64,000 bases of DNA. It comes from Bacteroidota bacterium. GTDB lineage: Bacteria > Bacteroidota > Ignavibacteria > Kryptoniales > JAKASW01. The stretch covers positions 1 through 64,000 of the forward strand of contig JAKAGT010000015.1 of assembly GCA_021825585.1 (NCBI GenBank). The letters run 5' to 3'. Shown here piece by piece: positions 42,603-51,555 of this stretch (position 1 is its first letter; each line of letters starts with the position of its first letter). The position numbers and the translations under genes are program-made. A model generated the notes under the pieces. That model had not been told where the DNA came from and did no database searches. It saw nothing but the letters and a program-made list of their open reading frames with translations.

Positions 42603-43786
42603 AAACTGCCTTCAACTGCGACTTGCTTTTCACGAAAACGGCACAACCGGAAAGTGGGCCGCGGTTTGCTCGACTAATACCATGCAGCCTTGCTGCCCTC
42701 GCATTGTGTGCGCTTGGCTTCAGGTTACTTCCGTCCGGTGCCAGGAAAGAGACTCCTTCTGATACCACGTCCAGCAATTTCGCCTGGACGGTCGACACGA
42801 TCGGCGCGAATGGCAGCACCCTCTACGATTGCTGTGTCGTAAACGACAGCCTGGCGTATGCGGTTGGGTGGATCATGCCAAATGATTCTGCAAAAAGGGG
42901 TCACTCACTCGATTGGTGCAATGCTGCCGTATGGAACGGTTCAAAGTGGACACCTTTTCGGGTGCCTGTTTACTATAACGGGCGCAGGACTTTTTCACCG
43001 ATTCATTCTGTCTTCGGACGAAACAAGAATGACGTCTGGTTCGGCATGTATTACATGGTACACTGGAACGGACGCAGCTATTCACAGGTGTTCCCAAAAA
43101 CAGGGTCGTTCGAAAACAAGATATGGGAAAGCATGGACGGTTCGGATTTATACGCTGCCGAGGATTACGGGATGATATCCTACTCCCATGATCACGGAAG
43201 ATCATGGAAAGTAGTGAGGACCGGCACAGGTCTGTCGTTTCATGACATCTGGGGATCCGGGAGTCAGGTGTTGGCTGTCGCATCCGACCGGTCCGGCCAT
43301 GAATATCTTGTGAGAATGGACGGCGATACTGCTGTTCATGTGGCCGCGACGCTTCCGTTTGCACGGAGCGTTAGCGGAGTGTGGTTCGTGCCGCACAGGG
43401 AATACTTCCTGGTAGGGAACGGCATATTTGAAAACAAAACACTTCGTCAAAAAGTGTGGCGTTACGATCCGTTCATCTGGCATTTGAACAGATACGAATT
43501 TGCGGTCCGCGGCAGCTCCGAGAACAATGTCTTTATCGCCGGGGAATCGGGAAGCATTGCCCGCTGGAACGGGAGCGCATGGAAAGCGTTCTCTGCCATT
43601 AAACATACACACGACCGGTTGCAGGCGATTAGCGTGAAAAACGACCTGGTCGTTGCGGTCGGGCAAAGATACTACAGTACCGTTAACATGTATGGAGTTA
43701 TTTACACAGGAGAGATGAAAGCCGTTAAGCGGAGGTATTCGACGAGCCGGAAAGAGAGGGAGGGAAGAGTTGCAATTATCAGGTAG
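42599..43786 (+). CDS. Exported beta-propeller-like protein of unknown function
   Basis: A 395-residue protein starting with ATG inside the amylase stop (ATGA). A hydrophobic segment (about 24-42, LIPCSLAALALCALGF) exports or anchors it. The body consists of repeated strands with W-N-G-x-x-W/Y and N-N-V/D-V-W/F-x-G elements (AVWNGSKWTPFRV, NKNDVWFGMYYMVHWNG, ENNVFIAGESGSIARWNGSAW), as in propellers related to photosystem II stability-factor-like or sialidase-type BNR repeats. No sorting tail and no catalytic residues are visible. It lies between the amylase and the SGNH hydrolase with overlaps on both sides, so it belongs to the same operon. I cannot assign a function. Confidence 0.55.
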   Translation: MKTAFNCDLLFTKTAQPESGPRFARLIPCSLAALALCALGFRLLPSGARKETPSDTTSSNFAWTVDTIGANGSTLYDCCVVNDSLAYAVGWIMPNDSAKRGHSLDWCNAAVWNGSKWTPFRVPVYYNGRRTFSPIHSVFGRNKNDVWFGMYYMVHWNGRSYSQVFPKTGSFENKIWESMDGSDLYAAEDYGMISYSHDHGRSWKVVRTGTGLSFHDIWGSGSQVLAVASDRSGHEYLVRMDGDTAVHVAATLPFARSVSGVWFVPHREYFLVGNGIFENKTLRQKVWRYDPFIWHLNRYEFAVRGSSENNVFIAGESGSIARWNGSAWKAFSAIKHTHDRLQAISVKNDLVVAVGQRYYSTVNMYGVIYTGEMKAVKRRYSTSRKEREGRVAIIR

Positions 43787-45620
43787 ACAGAAGAGCGGGT
43801 TGCTTTACGCGATAATGTTCCTCATTCCGGTGCTGTTCTTTGTCCTCCTTGAGGTGGTCCTTCGGATTTGCAATTACGGCTATGATTACCGGCAATGGGT
43901 CAGTCCGGTAAAGGGTCTCTACACGCTGAACCCGCAGATAGCTCACAAATATTTCTACGGGATGCAGCGCGTCCCTCGGTCCGACGTCGACATGTTTGAT
44001 ATAATGAAGAAGCCGAATACTTACAGAGTCTTCGTCCTCGGCGAAAGTGCAGCGGCGGGTTACCCGTTCCTGCCCAATGGTTCCTTCTCCAGATATCTAC
44101 AACAGCGTCTCAGTCTGGAGTATCCCGGTTCGAAGATAGAGGTTGTCAATTGCGCGATGACTGCAATAAACAGCTATGCAATGCTGGACTTCATGCCGGG
44201 TATCCTCAAGGAGAAGCCGGATCTCATACTCATCTATGCGGGCAACAACGAGTATTACGGCGCGCTTGGTGTAGGATCAATGGAGTCGTTCGGCACTTCA
44301 CGACCGCTCGTCAATCTCGTAATATATCTTGAGCAGTTCAGGACGTTTCAACTCCTCAGGAATTTGGTAAGTAAAATTTCGGGTCTGTTCAGGAAAAAAC
44401 GGACTCGGACAGGGACTCTGATGGCGCGAATGGCCCGTGACCAGTACATCGCGCTCGGCTCGAAAGTGTATGAAGAAGGGTTGAAACAGTTCAAGGGAAA
44501 TATGGCCGATATTCTCGAGATGGCGAAGAAGCATAACGTGCCTGTAATTCTTGGAACACTTGCGTGCAATCTCAAGGATCAATATCCTTTCGTATCGGTA
44601 AATGTAAAGGGTCAGCCATGTGCAGATTCCGTATTCGACCGCGCAACGAGCGCGCTGACGAATGAAGAGTTTGTAAAAGCCGATTCTCTCTTCAGATATG
44701 CAAAAGACCTGGACGCATTGAGGTTCCGGGCCCCTACGGCGCTCAACGACGAGATACTTGGACTCGGGATGAAGTTCAGCGATCCGGTCGTAAACGTCGA
44801 TTCTGCGTTCGACGCGCTGAGCCCGGATCACATCGTCGGCGACAATCTTATGGCGGACCATCTGCACCCGACTCTGCGTGGCTATGAGATAATTGGACGC
44901 CTCTTCTACGATGAGATGGAGAAGGCCGGTTTGCTTCCGAAGACGAAGCCGCTTGATTTGACGAATCGTCAGCAGGACAGCATCACTGTTGCCGATTTTC
45001 CTTTTGCGAAGATCGACTCCGTGATAGGAGAGTACAGGATCAAAGTATTGAAAGACGACTGGCCGTACATAAACCCCGGTAATAGAATTCCAATCAGTGA
45101 ACTGCTGCACACCACAGACTACATCGACTCGCTTGCGTATGAACTCGTTCAGGACCGTATGGACTGGGTCACCGTGCATAACGATGCTGCAGAGTATTAT
45201 GCGAAGCGAGGCCAGTATGAACAGTTCATGAGGGTGATGAATGTGTTAGTAGGCCAATACCCTTATTCGACCGATTTGTACGATTATACCGCGAACGTGC
45301 TGTTGCATGCGAAGCTCTACGACGACGCTCACTATTACCTGAAAAAGAGAGTCGAAATCGAGCCGAGCGCCTTTTCAGAAAAGTGGTTGGGAAACATCGA
45401 TCTCTGGGACAAAAGAGTATCCGCAGCCAAGGAACATCTTCTGGCAAGTCTCAAATATGACGGGGCCGACGCGCAGGTGTGGTACAACCTCAGCGGAGCG
45501 TATATCGACGAGAAGAACTACTCGCAGGCCCTTCAGGCGATAAACGAAACACTAACGCTGCAGCCCAACTTTCCGGGCGCCCGTGAGCTTAGGGCGGAAC
45601 TGCTGCAGACCACGAAATGA
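43770..45620 (+). CDS. Membrane-anchored SGNH/GDSL hydrolase with C-terminal TPR-like region
   Basis: A 616-residue protein. One membrane helix (about 11-32) is followed by an SGNH hydrolase domain: block I VFVLGESAAAGYPF (GES instead of GDS, Ser 93), block III IYAGNNEYYG (oxyanion Asn) and block V ADHLHPTLRG (Asp 363, His 366). The last 150 residues contain TPR-like helix pairs (AEYYAKRGQYEQFMRVMNVL, AQVWYNLSGAYIDEKNYSQA). The start is TTG 43770 with GGGAGGG about 6 bases before it; it overlaps the preceding gene by 17 bases. Such hydrolases remove or transfer O-acyl groups on glycans or lipids. The carbamoyltransferase, SxtJ and DUF5989 genes follow, a set that often includes an SGNH hydrolase. 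Confidence 0.82.
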   Translation: MQLSGRQKSGLLYAIMFLIPVLFFVLLEVVLRICNYGYDYRQWVSPVKGLYTLNPQIAHKYFYGMQRVPRSDVDMFDIMKKPNTYRVFVLGESAAAGYPFLPNGSFSRYLQQRLSLEYPGSKIEVVNCAMTAINSYAMLDFMPGILKEKPDLILIYAGNNEYYGALGVGSMESFGTSRPLVNLVIYLEQFRTFQLLRNLVSKISGLFRKKRTRTGTLMARMARDQYIALGSKVYEEGLKQFKGNMADILEMAKKHNVPVILGTLACNLKDQYPFVSVNVKGQPCADSVFDRATSALTNEEFVKADSLFRYAKDLDALRFRAPTALNDEILGLGMKFSDPVVNVDSAFDALSPDHIVGDNLMADHLHPTLRGYEIIGRLFYDEMEKAGLLPKTKPLDLTNRQQDSITVADFPFAKIDSVIGEYRIKVLKDDWPYINPGNRIPISELLHTTDYIDSLAYELVQDRMDWVTVHNDAAEYYAKRGQYEQFMRVMNVLVGQYPYSTDLYDYTANVLLHAKLYDDAHYYLKKRVEIEPSAFSEKWLGNIDLWDKRVSAAKEHLLASLKYDGADAQVWYNLSGAYIDEKNYSQALQAINETLTLQPNFPGARELRAELLQTTK

Positions 45621-45689
45621 AGATGCATTTAATTCGGCTATTAGTCTCTTACGAGTGAGATTTGTGCAATAAAAGCAAAAACATTTGCA

Positions 45690-45787
45690 CACAGAATAAA
45701 CAGAAGCAACATGATGACCACAGATATAATCTTTTTGACTAACAAAAACTCTGTGGGAATCTGTGCATTTTCTGTGTCATCAGTGTG
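45690..45787. repeat. Phased CTGTG/CACAG repeat in the carbamoyltransferase leader
   Basis: CTGTG occurs at 45751, 45761 and 45772, with a degenerate AGTGTG at 45782, a spacing of 10-11 bases (one helical turn). The reverse form CACAG is at 45690 and 45719, giving an overall inverted layout around 45735. It may be a dispersed repeat or a protein-binding array. Confidence 0.5.
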
Positions 45788-45823
45788 CCATCTTTGGTTT
45801 CGGCTTTGCCGAGTTAGGATAGA

Positions 45824-47641
45824 ATGTACATACTAGGAATCTCGGCGTTCTATCACGACAGTGCGGCGTGCCTTGTCAGGGACGGTGAGATCGTGTCGGC
45901 GGCACAGGAGGAGAGGTTTACGAGGAAGAAGCACGACAGCGGATTTCCATTCAGGGCGATAGAGTTCTGCCTGAGGCATTCGGGCATTCGGCTCTCCGAT
46001 GTGGAACTGGTGGCATTCTACGACAAGTCGTTCCTGAAGTTCGAGAGGCTCCTGGAGAGCTACCTGGCGTACGCCCCTGCCGGATTCAGGTCGTTCATAA
46101 AAGCGATGCCGCAGTGGATGAAGCAGAAGCTGTCGATGAAGGACTATATCGAAAAGGAGTTGAAATACGAGGGGAAAATAATCTTCCCCGAGCATCACGA
46201 ATCCCATGCCGCGTCAGCCTTCTATCCATCTCCATTCGATGAGGCGGCAATCATCACGATGGACGGCGTCGGCGAGTGGACTACGACGAGCTTCGGTGCG
46301 GGGAAGGGTAAGGGGTTCGAGCTGTACGAGGAGATGAGATTTCCACACTCTCTGGGACTCCTCTACTCCGCATTTACCTACTACACCGGCTTCAAGGTGA
46401 ACTCCGGCGAGTACAAGGTGATGGGACTCGCGCCTTACGGCGAGCCTAAATACAGGGATCTGATACTCCGCGAACTGGTCGACTTGAAGGAAGACGGCTC
46501 ATTCAAGCTGAACATGAAATATTTCAACTACTGCGCAGGCCTGACGATGACAAACGGGAGATTCAATGACCTGTTTGGGGGAAAGCCGCGGAAGCCTGAG
46601 ACGAAGCTGACACAGAAGGAGATGGACATTGCACGCTCCCTGCAGGATGTGACGGAAGAGATTGTGATGAGGATCGGTCGGTATGTTTATGGAGAGACCG
46701 GCATGAAGAACCTGGCGATGGCAGGTGGAGTCGCATTGAATTGCGTCGCAAACGGGAGGCTCCTTCGTGAGGGTCCGTTCGAGAACATTTGGATCCAGCC
46801 CGCGGCAGGGGATGCCGGCGGAGCAGTCGGAGCAGCACTTGTCGGCTGGTACAGATACTACAACCAGGCACGGCATACCGGCGGGAAGTCCGATTTCCAG
46901 CACGGCTCGTATCTTGGACCGGAGTTTTCAAAGGAGGAGATACTGGAGTTTCTGAAGAGGGCCGGGATCGCATACCATGAGCTTCAACCTGAAGAGGTAG
47001 CGGAGTCTGCCGCCGGGCTGATTGCCGACCAGAAGGTTATCGGCTGGTTCCAGGGACGAATGGAGTTCGGGCCGCGTGCGCTGGGTTCGAGGTCGATACT
47101 CGGCGATGCAAGGTCGCCGAAGATGCAGGCGCTGATGAACCTTAAGGTGAAGTTCAGGGAGGGGTTCCGTCCGTTTGCTCCGGCGGTACTGGCAGAGAAG
47201 GTCTCGGAGTACTTCGAGCTGGATAAGGAGAGCCCTTACATGCTCCTGGTTGCGGATATCAAGGAAGGACGACGAAAGAAGATGAGCGAAGAGGAGGAGA
47301 AGCTGTTCGGCATAGACAAGCTGAATGTGGTCAGATCGGATATCCCTGCCGTTACGCACATCGACTACTCTGCCAGGATACAGACTGTTCACAAGGAGAC
47401 GAACCCGCTGTTCCATGAGCTAATCTCCACATTTGAGAGGGAGGAGGGGTGCGCGGTAGTGATAAACACATCCTTCAATGTCCGGGGCGAGCCGATCGTC
47501 TGCACGCCTGAAGATGCTTACAGGTGTTTTATGCGGACGAACATCGACCACCTCGTAATGGGAAATTACCTCCTGAACAAGGAAGAACAGAAGCCTTGGG
47601 AAGAGAAGGCGGACTGGAAGAAGGAGTTTCAGTTAGACTGA
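45824..47641 (+). CDS. Carbamoyltransferase (NodU/CmcH/TobZ family)
   Basis: A 605-residue O-carbamoyltransferase. The N-terminal Kae1-like part has the nucleotide and metal site PEHHESHAASAFYPSPF (about 124-140), ITMDGVGEWTTTSFG, AGGVALNCVANG and MEFGPRALGSRSIL (about 410-423). The C-terminal YrdC-like part contains FREGFRPFAPAVL and VINTSFNVRGEPIVCTPEDA (about 545-565). The family moves a carbamoyl group from carbamoyl phosphate through an adenylate to a hydroxyl of an antibiotic or glycan. Length and motifs are complete. The acceptor is unknown; with no antibiotic genes nearby, a surface glycan or lipid is more likely. It starts its own transcription unit with the SxtJ and DUF5989 genes. 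Confidence 0.92.
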   Translation: MYILGISAFYHDSAACLVRDGEIVSAAQEERFTRKKHDSGFPFRAIEFCLRHSGIRLSDVELVAFYDKSFLKFERLLESYLAYAPAGFRSFIKAMPQWMKQKLSMKDYIEKELKYEGKIIFPEHHESHAASAFYPSPFDEAAIITMDGVGEWTTTSFGAGKGKGFELYEEMRFPHSLGLLYSAFTYYTGFKVNSGEYKVMGLAPYGEPKYRDLILRELVDLKEDGSFKLNMKYFNYCAGLTMTNGRFNDLFGGKPRKPETKLTQKEMDIARSLQDVTEEIVMRIGRYVYGETGMKNLAMAGGVALNCVANGRLLREGPFENIWIQPAAGDAGGAVGAALVGWYRYYNQARHTGGKSDFQHGSYLGPEFSKEEILEFLKRAGIAYHELQPEEVAESAAGLIADQKVIGWFQGRMEFGPRALGSRSILGDARSPKMQALMNLKVKFREGFRPFAPAVLAEKVSEYFELDKESPYMLLVADIKEGRRKKMSEEEEKLFGIDKLNVVRSDIPAVTHIDYSARIQTVHKETNPLFHELISTFEREEGCAVVINTSFNVRGEPIVCTPEDAYRCFMRTNIDHLVMGNYLLNKEEQKPWEEKADWKKEFQLD

Positions 47642-47642
47642 G

Positions 47643-48062
47643 ATGATGCTGATAGAGGAAATACGTCAGATCAGGGAATCGAAGAAGGACCTGCGGAAGT
47701 TCGGTCTTACGGTAGGAGTTGTTATGCTGGCAATTGCCGCTTTCCTGTTCGTCAAAGGGAGCGGCAGTGCCGTATACTGGGCCGTAACAGGGCTGCTTCT
47801 GGTCTTACTCGCAGTCACGGCGCCGGCGGTACTGAAGCCATTGAACAAGGTGTGGATGACGCTTGCCATACTCCTTGGCTGGGTCATGACGCGGGCGATA
47901 CTGGTGATACTGTTCTATCTGGTTCTGACACCGACGGCGCTGATTGCCAGGGTGGTGAAGAAGGATTTCCTCGACCGGAAGATAGACAAGACGGCGAAGA
48001 CATACTGGCGGAAGAGGGAGAGGAAAGATCATGATGCACAGAATTACGAGAGGCAGTTCTGA
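47643..48062 (+). CDS. SxtJ-family membrane protein
   Basis: A 139-residue membrane protein one base after the carbamoyltransferase stop. It has a charged N-terminus (IEEIRQIRESKKDLRKFG), two or three hydrophobic helices (about 23-42, 44-62 and 70-95) and a basic C-terminus (YWRKRERKDHDAQNYERQF). This layout matches SxtJ, named from saxitoxin gene clusters but common next to carbamoyltransferases in non-toxic bacteria. Its biochemical role is unknown; the fixed neighbourhood suggests that it helps place the carbamoyltransferase at the membrane. Confidence 0.75.
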   Translation: MMLIEEIRQIRESKKDLRKFGLTVGVVMLAIAAFLFVKGSGSAVYWAVTGLLLVLLAVTAPAVLKPLNKVWMTLAILLGWVMTRAILVILFYLVLTPTALIARVVKKDFLDRKIDKTAKTYWRKRERKDHDAQNYERQF

Positions 48063-48123
48063 CAGGTGAACACTGGAACGGATTTACCGATACGAGGAAA
48101 GTGGAGCAAAAAACGGGAGAAAC

Positions 48124-48282
48124 ATGGGAAGAATGTCTGTCGCTTCTGAGTTATGGCAGTTCATGAGAGTGAGAAAGAAATGGTGGCTCGCGCCGATCGT
48201 GTTCCTGCTGGTCCTGCTAAGTGCGCTGATCATCATTACGCAGGGATCGGCTCTTGCTCCGTTTATTTATTCTCTGTTTTGA
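48124..48282 (+). CDS. DUF5989 family small membrane protein
   Basis: A 52-residue protein that starts MGRMSVASELWQFMRVRKKW and ends in a single membrane helix with TQGSALAPFIYSLF, the signature tail of DUF5989 (usually ITQGSAVAPFIYTLF). These tiny proteins sit beside SxtJ and carbamoyltransferase genes. The ATG at 48124 follows GGGAGAAAC; a second ATG (48133) is possible. The gap to the SxtJ gene is 61 bases. Its function is unknown. Confidence 0.8.
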   Translation: MGRMSVASELWQFMRVRKKWWLAPIVFLLVLLSALIIITQGSALAPFIYSLF

Positions 48283-48376
48283 TGGCGGCAATTTGCTGAA
48301 GCAAGAGAGTTGCCGGCAAAATGAACATTCTGAAATGTGTATGGACTTTAGCGTGACTTGTTCAACCTCCTAAGTT

Positions 48377-48408
48377 ATCCCGTCCCGGCAAGGATGTCGG
48401 GGCGGGAT
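48377..48408 (+). terminator. GC-rich hairpin closing the carbamoyltransferase unit
   Basis: ATCCCGTCCCG/CGGGGCGGGAT, an 11-bp stem with one T-G pair and a 10-base loop, 94 bases after the DUF5989 stop. CATTTAT follows, a weak T run. Confidence 0.6.
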
Positions 48409-48474
48409 CATTTATCGGAGGTTGCACATTTCATTTTTCGTCACGAATTGAATTCATCAAGGAAGTAATTGTAT

Positions 48475-51400
48475 ATGATTCGGTTTTCTGGTCTGGTTTC
48501 TATTGTTTTGCTTATGGGATCGCTCGTGGCATGTGCGCAGACGGCGGACAGTGTAGATGTTACGTTTTATTACAAGCCGGGCGACAACCCTTCCGTAGTC
48601 TACGTCCCCGGGGAGTTCAACAACTGGGGATCGAATTCAAACGGAGTCATCCCGCCGGGAAATTCTTCAGCTATGACGTACAATCCCTCTACAGGTACGT
48701 GGTATAAGACGGTCCGACTCCGTGTCGGAGGAGACATCGGCGGAGGAGTCCCGGGCGCATACCAGTACAAGTTCAACGAAAACGGGACTGCCAACGGCTG
48801 GTTTCCCGATCCGCTCAACCCGCTCGAGAATGCTGCAAATAACAACAACTCCATCCTCTATATCACGAGTCCGACCGTCTACCAGCTTCTCCCTAATTCG
48901 AAGACGGGCCTGGTTGACACCCAGCATCCGGAGTTGACGGCTTACGTCTTTCCGTCAATTGCGGGCGGAGTAGATACTTCATCATTTGTCTTCACGATAG
49001 ATTCGACGACCGTTCATGTTCCCGGCGTTGCATACGACCAGACGACGAAGCTACTCACTTTTGTCTGGCCTGATCCTCTTCAGAACGGATCTCACGAGGT
49101 GAGACTGTCAACGAAGAACCTATCGGGAAATCCTGTGTCCGATTCGACTTCTTTCGTAGTCCAGGCAGGCTCCATAGAGATTCTGAACCGTGGAGGCTAT
49201 GTGACGCTGAAGCCGGGGATACTTCTCGATGGCATGGTAGAAGACACGTCAATCCACTCCGTGAAGCTAGTCAGAAACGGCGTCGACACGACCATCTTCC
49301 CTGTGGTCGGCGGGAGTTTCCAGGACTCTGTCAGTTACCTGGCAGGGGCTAACAGCTTCGTTGCGATTGCCACCGACAGCACGGGCGCTACGATAGTGTC
49401 CGCTCCGTTTACGATGACTTATTTCGTGAATCATTCCCCGAATGCTGAGATAAGCTTCTCGACCAGCGGCGGTTCCGTCATGCTGTCGGCAAAGCACAGC
49501 ACGGATCCGGATTCAGCACAGACTCCGGTGTTGAAATTTGACTGGGGCGCCGATCCTAACAATCCTGAGCCGGTTGGTGGAGTAAACGGAGCAACAACGC
49601 CCACCCTGACCGTTGCCAGGCCGTCAACTCCCGGTGAATATCTCTTTTCCCTTGTGGCAACCGACTCGGCAGGGAATAGCGACACGACGAGGTCATATTT
49701 CAATATCGATCAAAACGACAGCATCACTTTTTCAACATATGCTTCAAACCCGGAATGGGCCAGGATGGGGAGGATCTACGAGTTGTTTTTCGGTTCCTTC
49801 ACGCCTCAGCAGACGATAAATGCGGCGACACAGAAGCTGGATTATATCGCAAAGATGGGATTCAACATCATCTGGGTGATGCCGGTAATGAAGAACAACC
49901 AGCCAATCGACAACGGCAGCAATACAGGCTACAACATCGTGGACTTTTACACGGTCGCGCCCGAGTACGGGACGAACGCCGACTTCAAGAACTTTGTCAC
50001 GCGAGCACACCAGCTGGGGATGAAGGTCATTCTCGACGTCACTCCCAATCACACGAGTTTCAACCATCCGTTTGTGCAGGATGCGCGCCTGTACGGCAGG
50101 AATTCATTCTACTGGGATTTCTACCAGCATCACCTGATCAATAACCCGAACTATCACCCCAACCTGCCGGAGGCAATCACCAGCGACGGCTTTGTCTATT
50201 ACGGTGCTTACAGCGACCAGCTTCTCAATTACAACTGGGCGGATGTGGACGCAAGGGCTTACATGGACAACGTCTACAAATGGTGGGTGGAGAACATGGG
50301 CGTCGACGGTTTCCGGTTTGATTCTTATTGGGGGCCTCACGACCGCGCGAACAATGGTAATGGAGGCGAAAACGAAATGGGAACTCCGACGCGTACGCTT
50401 CTCAAACATGTCGACCCGAACATCTTTCTTCTCGGAGAAACTGCCGGAACTGGTGTCGGGACCGAGGTTAACTATGCCGATGACGGCGGCGGGCTCGACG
50501 CTGCGTATGATTGGAACATGCTCCATAACGCCGTCCAGTCGTTTAACTTCTCAAACCCGGTGAGCATCTCCACGCTGAACCAGTACGTGACAAACTACGG
50601 TCTGAACAACGGCAGCACGATGGGATACGTGCCCGGACCAGATGCGCTCTTCATGCGATGCATGGAAAACCAGGATGAAGACAGAATAGCCTATACGTAC
50701 GGCTCTTATCAAAAGACGATGCCAATGGCGACAGTCATATTCACTGTGCCGGGAATCCCGATGATGTATTCGGGGCAGGAAGTCGGATGGGGGTTGGGTA
50801 TCTCCAACTTTGACCAGCGCCGACGGGGGATCATAGATTGGAGCTATCCTGGTGAGTCCATACTCACGCCTCATTACGAAAAGCTCGCATGGATACGCGG
50901 CACATTCCCCGCTTTCTCAACGCAGCTGTTCGACCGGCTGTCGACGCAGAATGTATGGGTTTACGGCTACACCCGTCCGTATCCCAACGAGAACGGAATC
51001 GCGCTCGAAAACTTCAGCGATTCTACTGCTACGGTGCAGATTACCCTGGACGGGGCCGGAAACTCAGCGAATGTGGAGTTCCCCGGTGGCGTCATCGACG
51101 GGAAAACGTATTACATGAACGATGTCTACAACGAAACGTCGGACTCGATAACCTTTGCCGGCGGACAGGCCAATTTCACGACCACGCTTCCACCATATGG
51201 TTCCGCCGTCTATGTCCTTAGCGATTCTATGATAAAGATGACTTATCCTGTCATTACGGGCATCGAAACCGGCAGCAATACGCCTCTCCCGAGTCACTAT
51301 GCTCTCTCGCAAAATTATCCTAACCCGTTTAACCCGACCACGGTCATAAGTTATGAACTCCCGTCGAGGAGCTTCGTTTCACTTAAAGTATATGATGTGC

Positions 51401-51555
51401 TCGGCAGGGAAGTCAAAACGCTGGTCGATGAAGAGGAACCGGCGGGAATTCATGAGACGATATTCAACGGGAGTGACTTGGCTTCCGGAGTCTATTTCTA
51501 TAAATTACAGGCCGGGGGTTATGTTAAAGTCAATAAAATGATGATGTTGAAATGA
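48475..51555 (+). CDS. T9SS-sorted GH13 alpha-amylase with Gln in the third catalytic motif
   Basis: A 1026-residue secreted enzyme. Signal peptide (to about 22, VACAQ), CBM48-like domain with VYVPGEFNNWGSNSNG and YQYKFNENG (about 25-125), Ig-like domains (130-410), GH13 barrel (about 425-820) and T9SS tail (SQNYPNPFNPTTVISY ... YDVLGREVKTLVDEEEP). Catalytic Asp 616 (DGFRFDSYWG) and Glu 655 (LLGETAG) are normal. In the third motif Asp 734 is present, but the preceding residue is Gln (MENQDED) where nearly all GH13 enzymes have His (NHD). ATG 48475 is preferred to TTG 48469 because AAGGAAG is then 10 bases upstream. The gene heads an operon with the PPIase, transporter and exported amylase. 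Confidence 0.87.
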   Translation: MIRFSGLVSIVLLMGSLVACAQTADSVDVTFYYKPGDNPSVVYVPGEFNNWGSNSNGVIPPGNSSAMTYNPSTGTWYKTVRLRVGGDIGGGVPGAYQYKFNENGTANGWFPDPLNPLENAANNNNSILYITSPTVYQLLPNSKTGLVDTQHPELTAYVFPSIAGGVDTSSFVFTIDSTTVHVPGVAYDQTTKLLTFVWPDPLQNGSHEVRLSTKNLSGNPVSDSTSFVVQAGSIEILNRGGYVTLKPGILLDGMVEDTSIHSVKLVRNGVDTTIFPVVGGSFQDSVSYLAGANSFVAIATDSTGATIVSAPFTMTYFVNHSPNAEISFSTSGGSVMLSAKHSTDPDSAQTPVLKFDWGADPNNPEPVGGVNGATTPTLTVARPSTPGEYLFSLVATDSAGNSDTTRSYFNIDQNDSITFSTYASNPEWARMGRIYELFFGSFTPQQTINAATQKLDYIAKMGFNIIWVMPVMKNNQPIDNGSNTGYNIVDFYTVAPEYGTNADFKNFVTRAHQLGMKVILDVTPNHTSFNHPFVQDARLYGRNSFYWDFYQHHLINNPNYHPNLPEAITSDGFVYYGAYSDQLLNYNWADVDARAYMDNVYKWWVENMGVDGFRFDSYWGPHDRANNGNGGENEMGTPTRTLLKHVDPNIFLLGETAGTGVGTEVNYADDGGGLDAAYDWNMLHNAVQSFNFSNPVSISTLNQYVTNYGLNNGSTMGYVPGPDALFMRCMENQDEDRIAYTYGSYQKTMPMATVIFTVPGIPMMYSGQEVGWGLGISNFDQRRRGIIDWSYPGESILTPHYEKLAWIRGTFPAFSTQLFDRLSTQNVWVYGYTRPYPNENGIALENFSDSTATVQITLDGAGNSANVEFPGGVIDGKTYYMNDVYNETSDSITFAGGQANFTTTLPPYGSAVYVLSDSMIKMTYPVITGIETGSNTPLPSHYALSQNYPNPFNPTTVISYELPSRSFVSLKVYDVLGREVKTLVDEEEPAGIHETIFNGSDLASGVYFYKLQAGGYVKVNKMMMLK

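Noticed and set aside
44298-45179. 293-codon minus-strand frame opposite the SGNH hydrolase gene
   Set aside because: A shadow of a well-supported gene without any recognisable domain.
45795-45810. Sigma-54 promoter TGGTTTCGGCTTTGCC before the carbamoyltransferase
   Set aside because: The spacing fits, but the start of transcription would fall only 2-3 bases before the ATG and the -24 element is poor.
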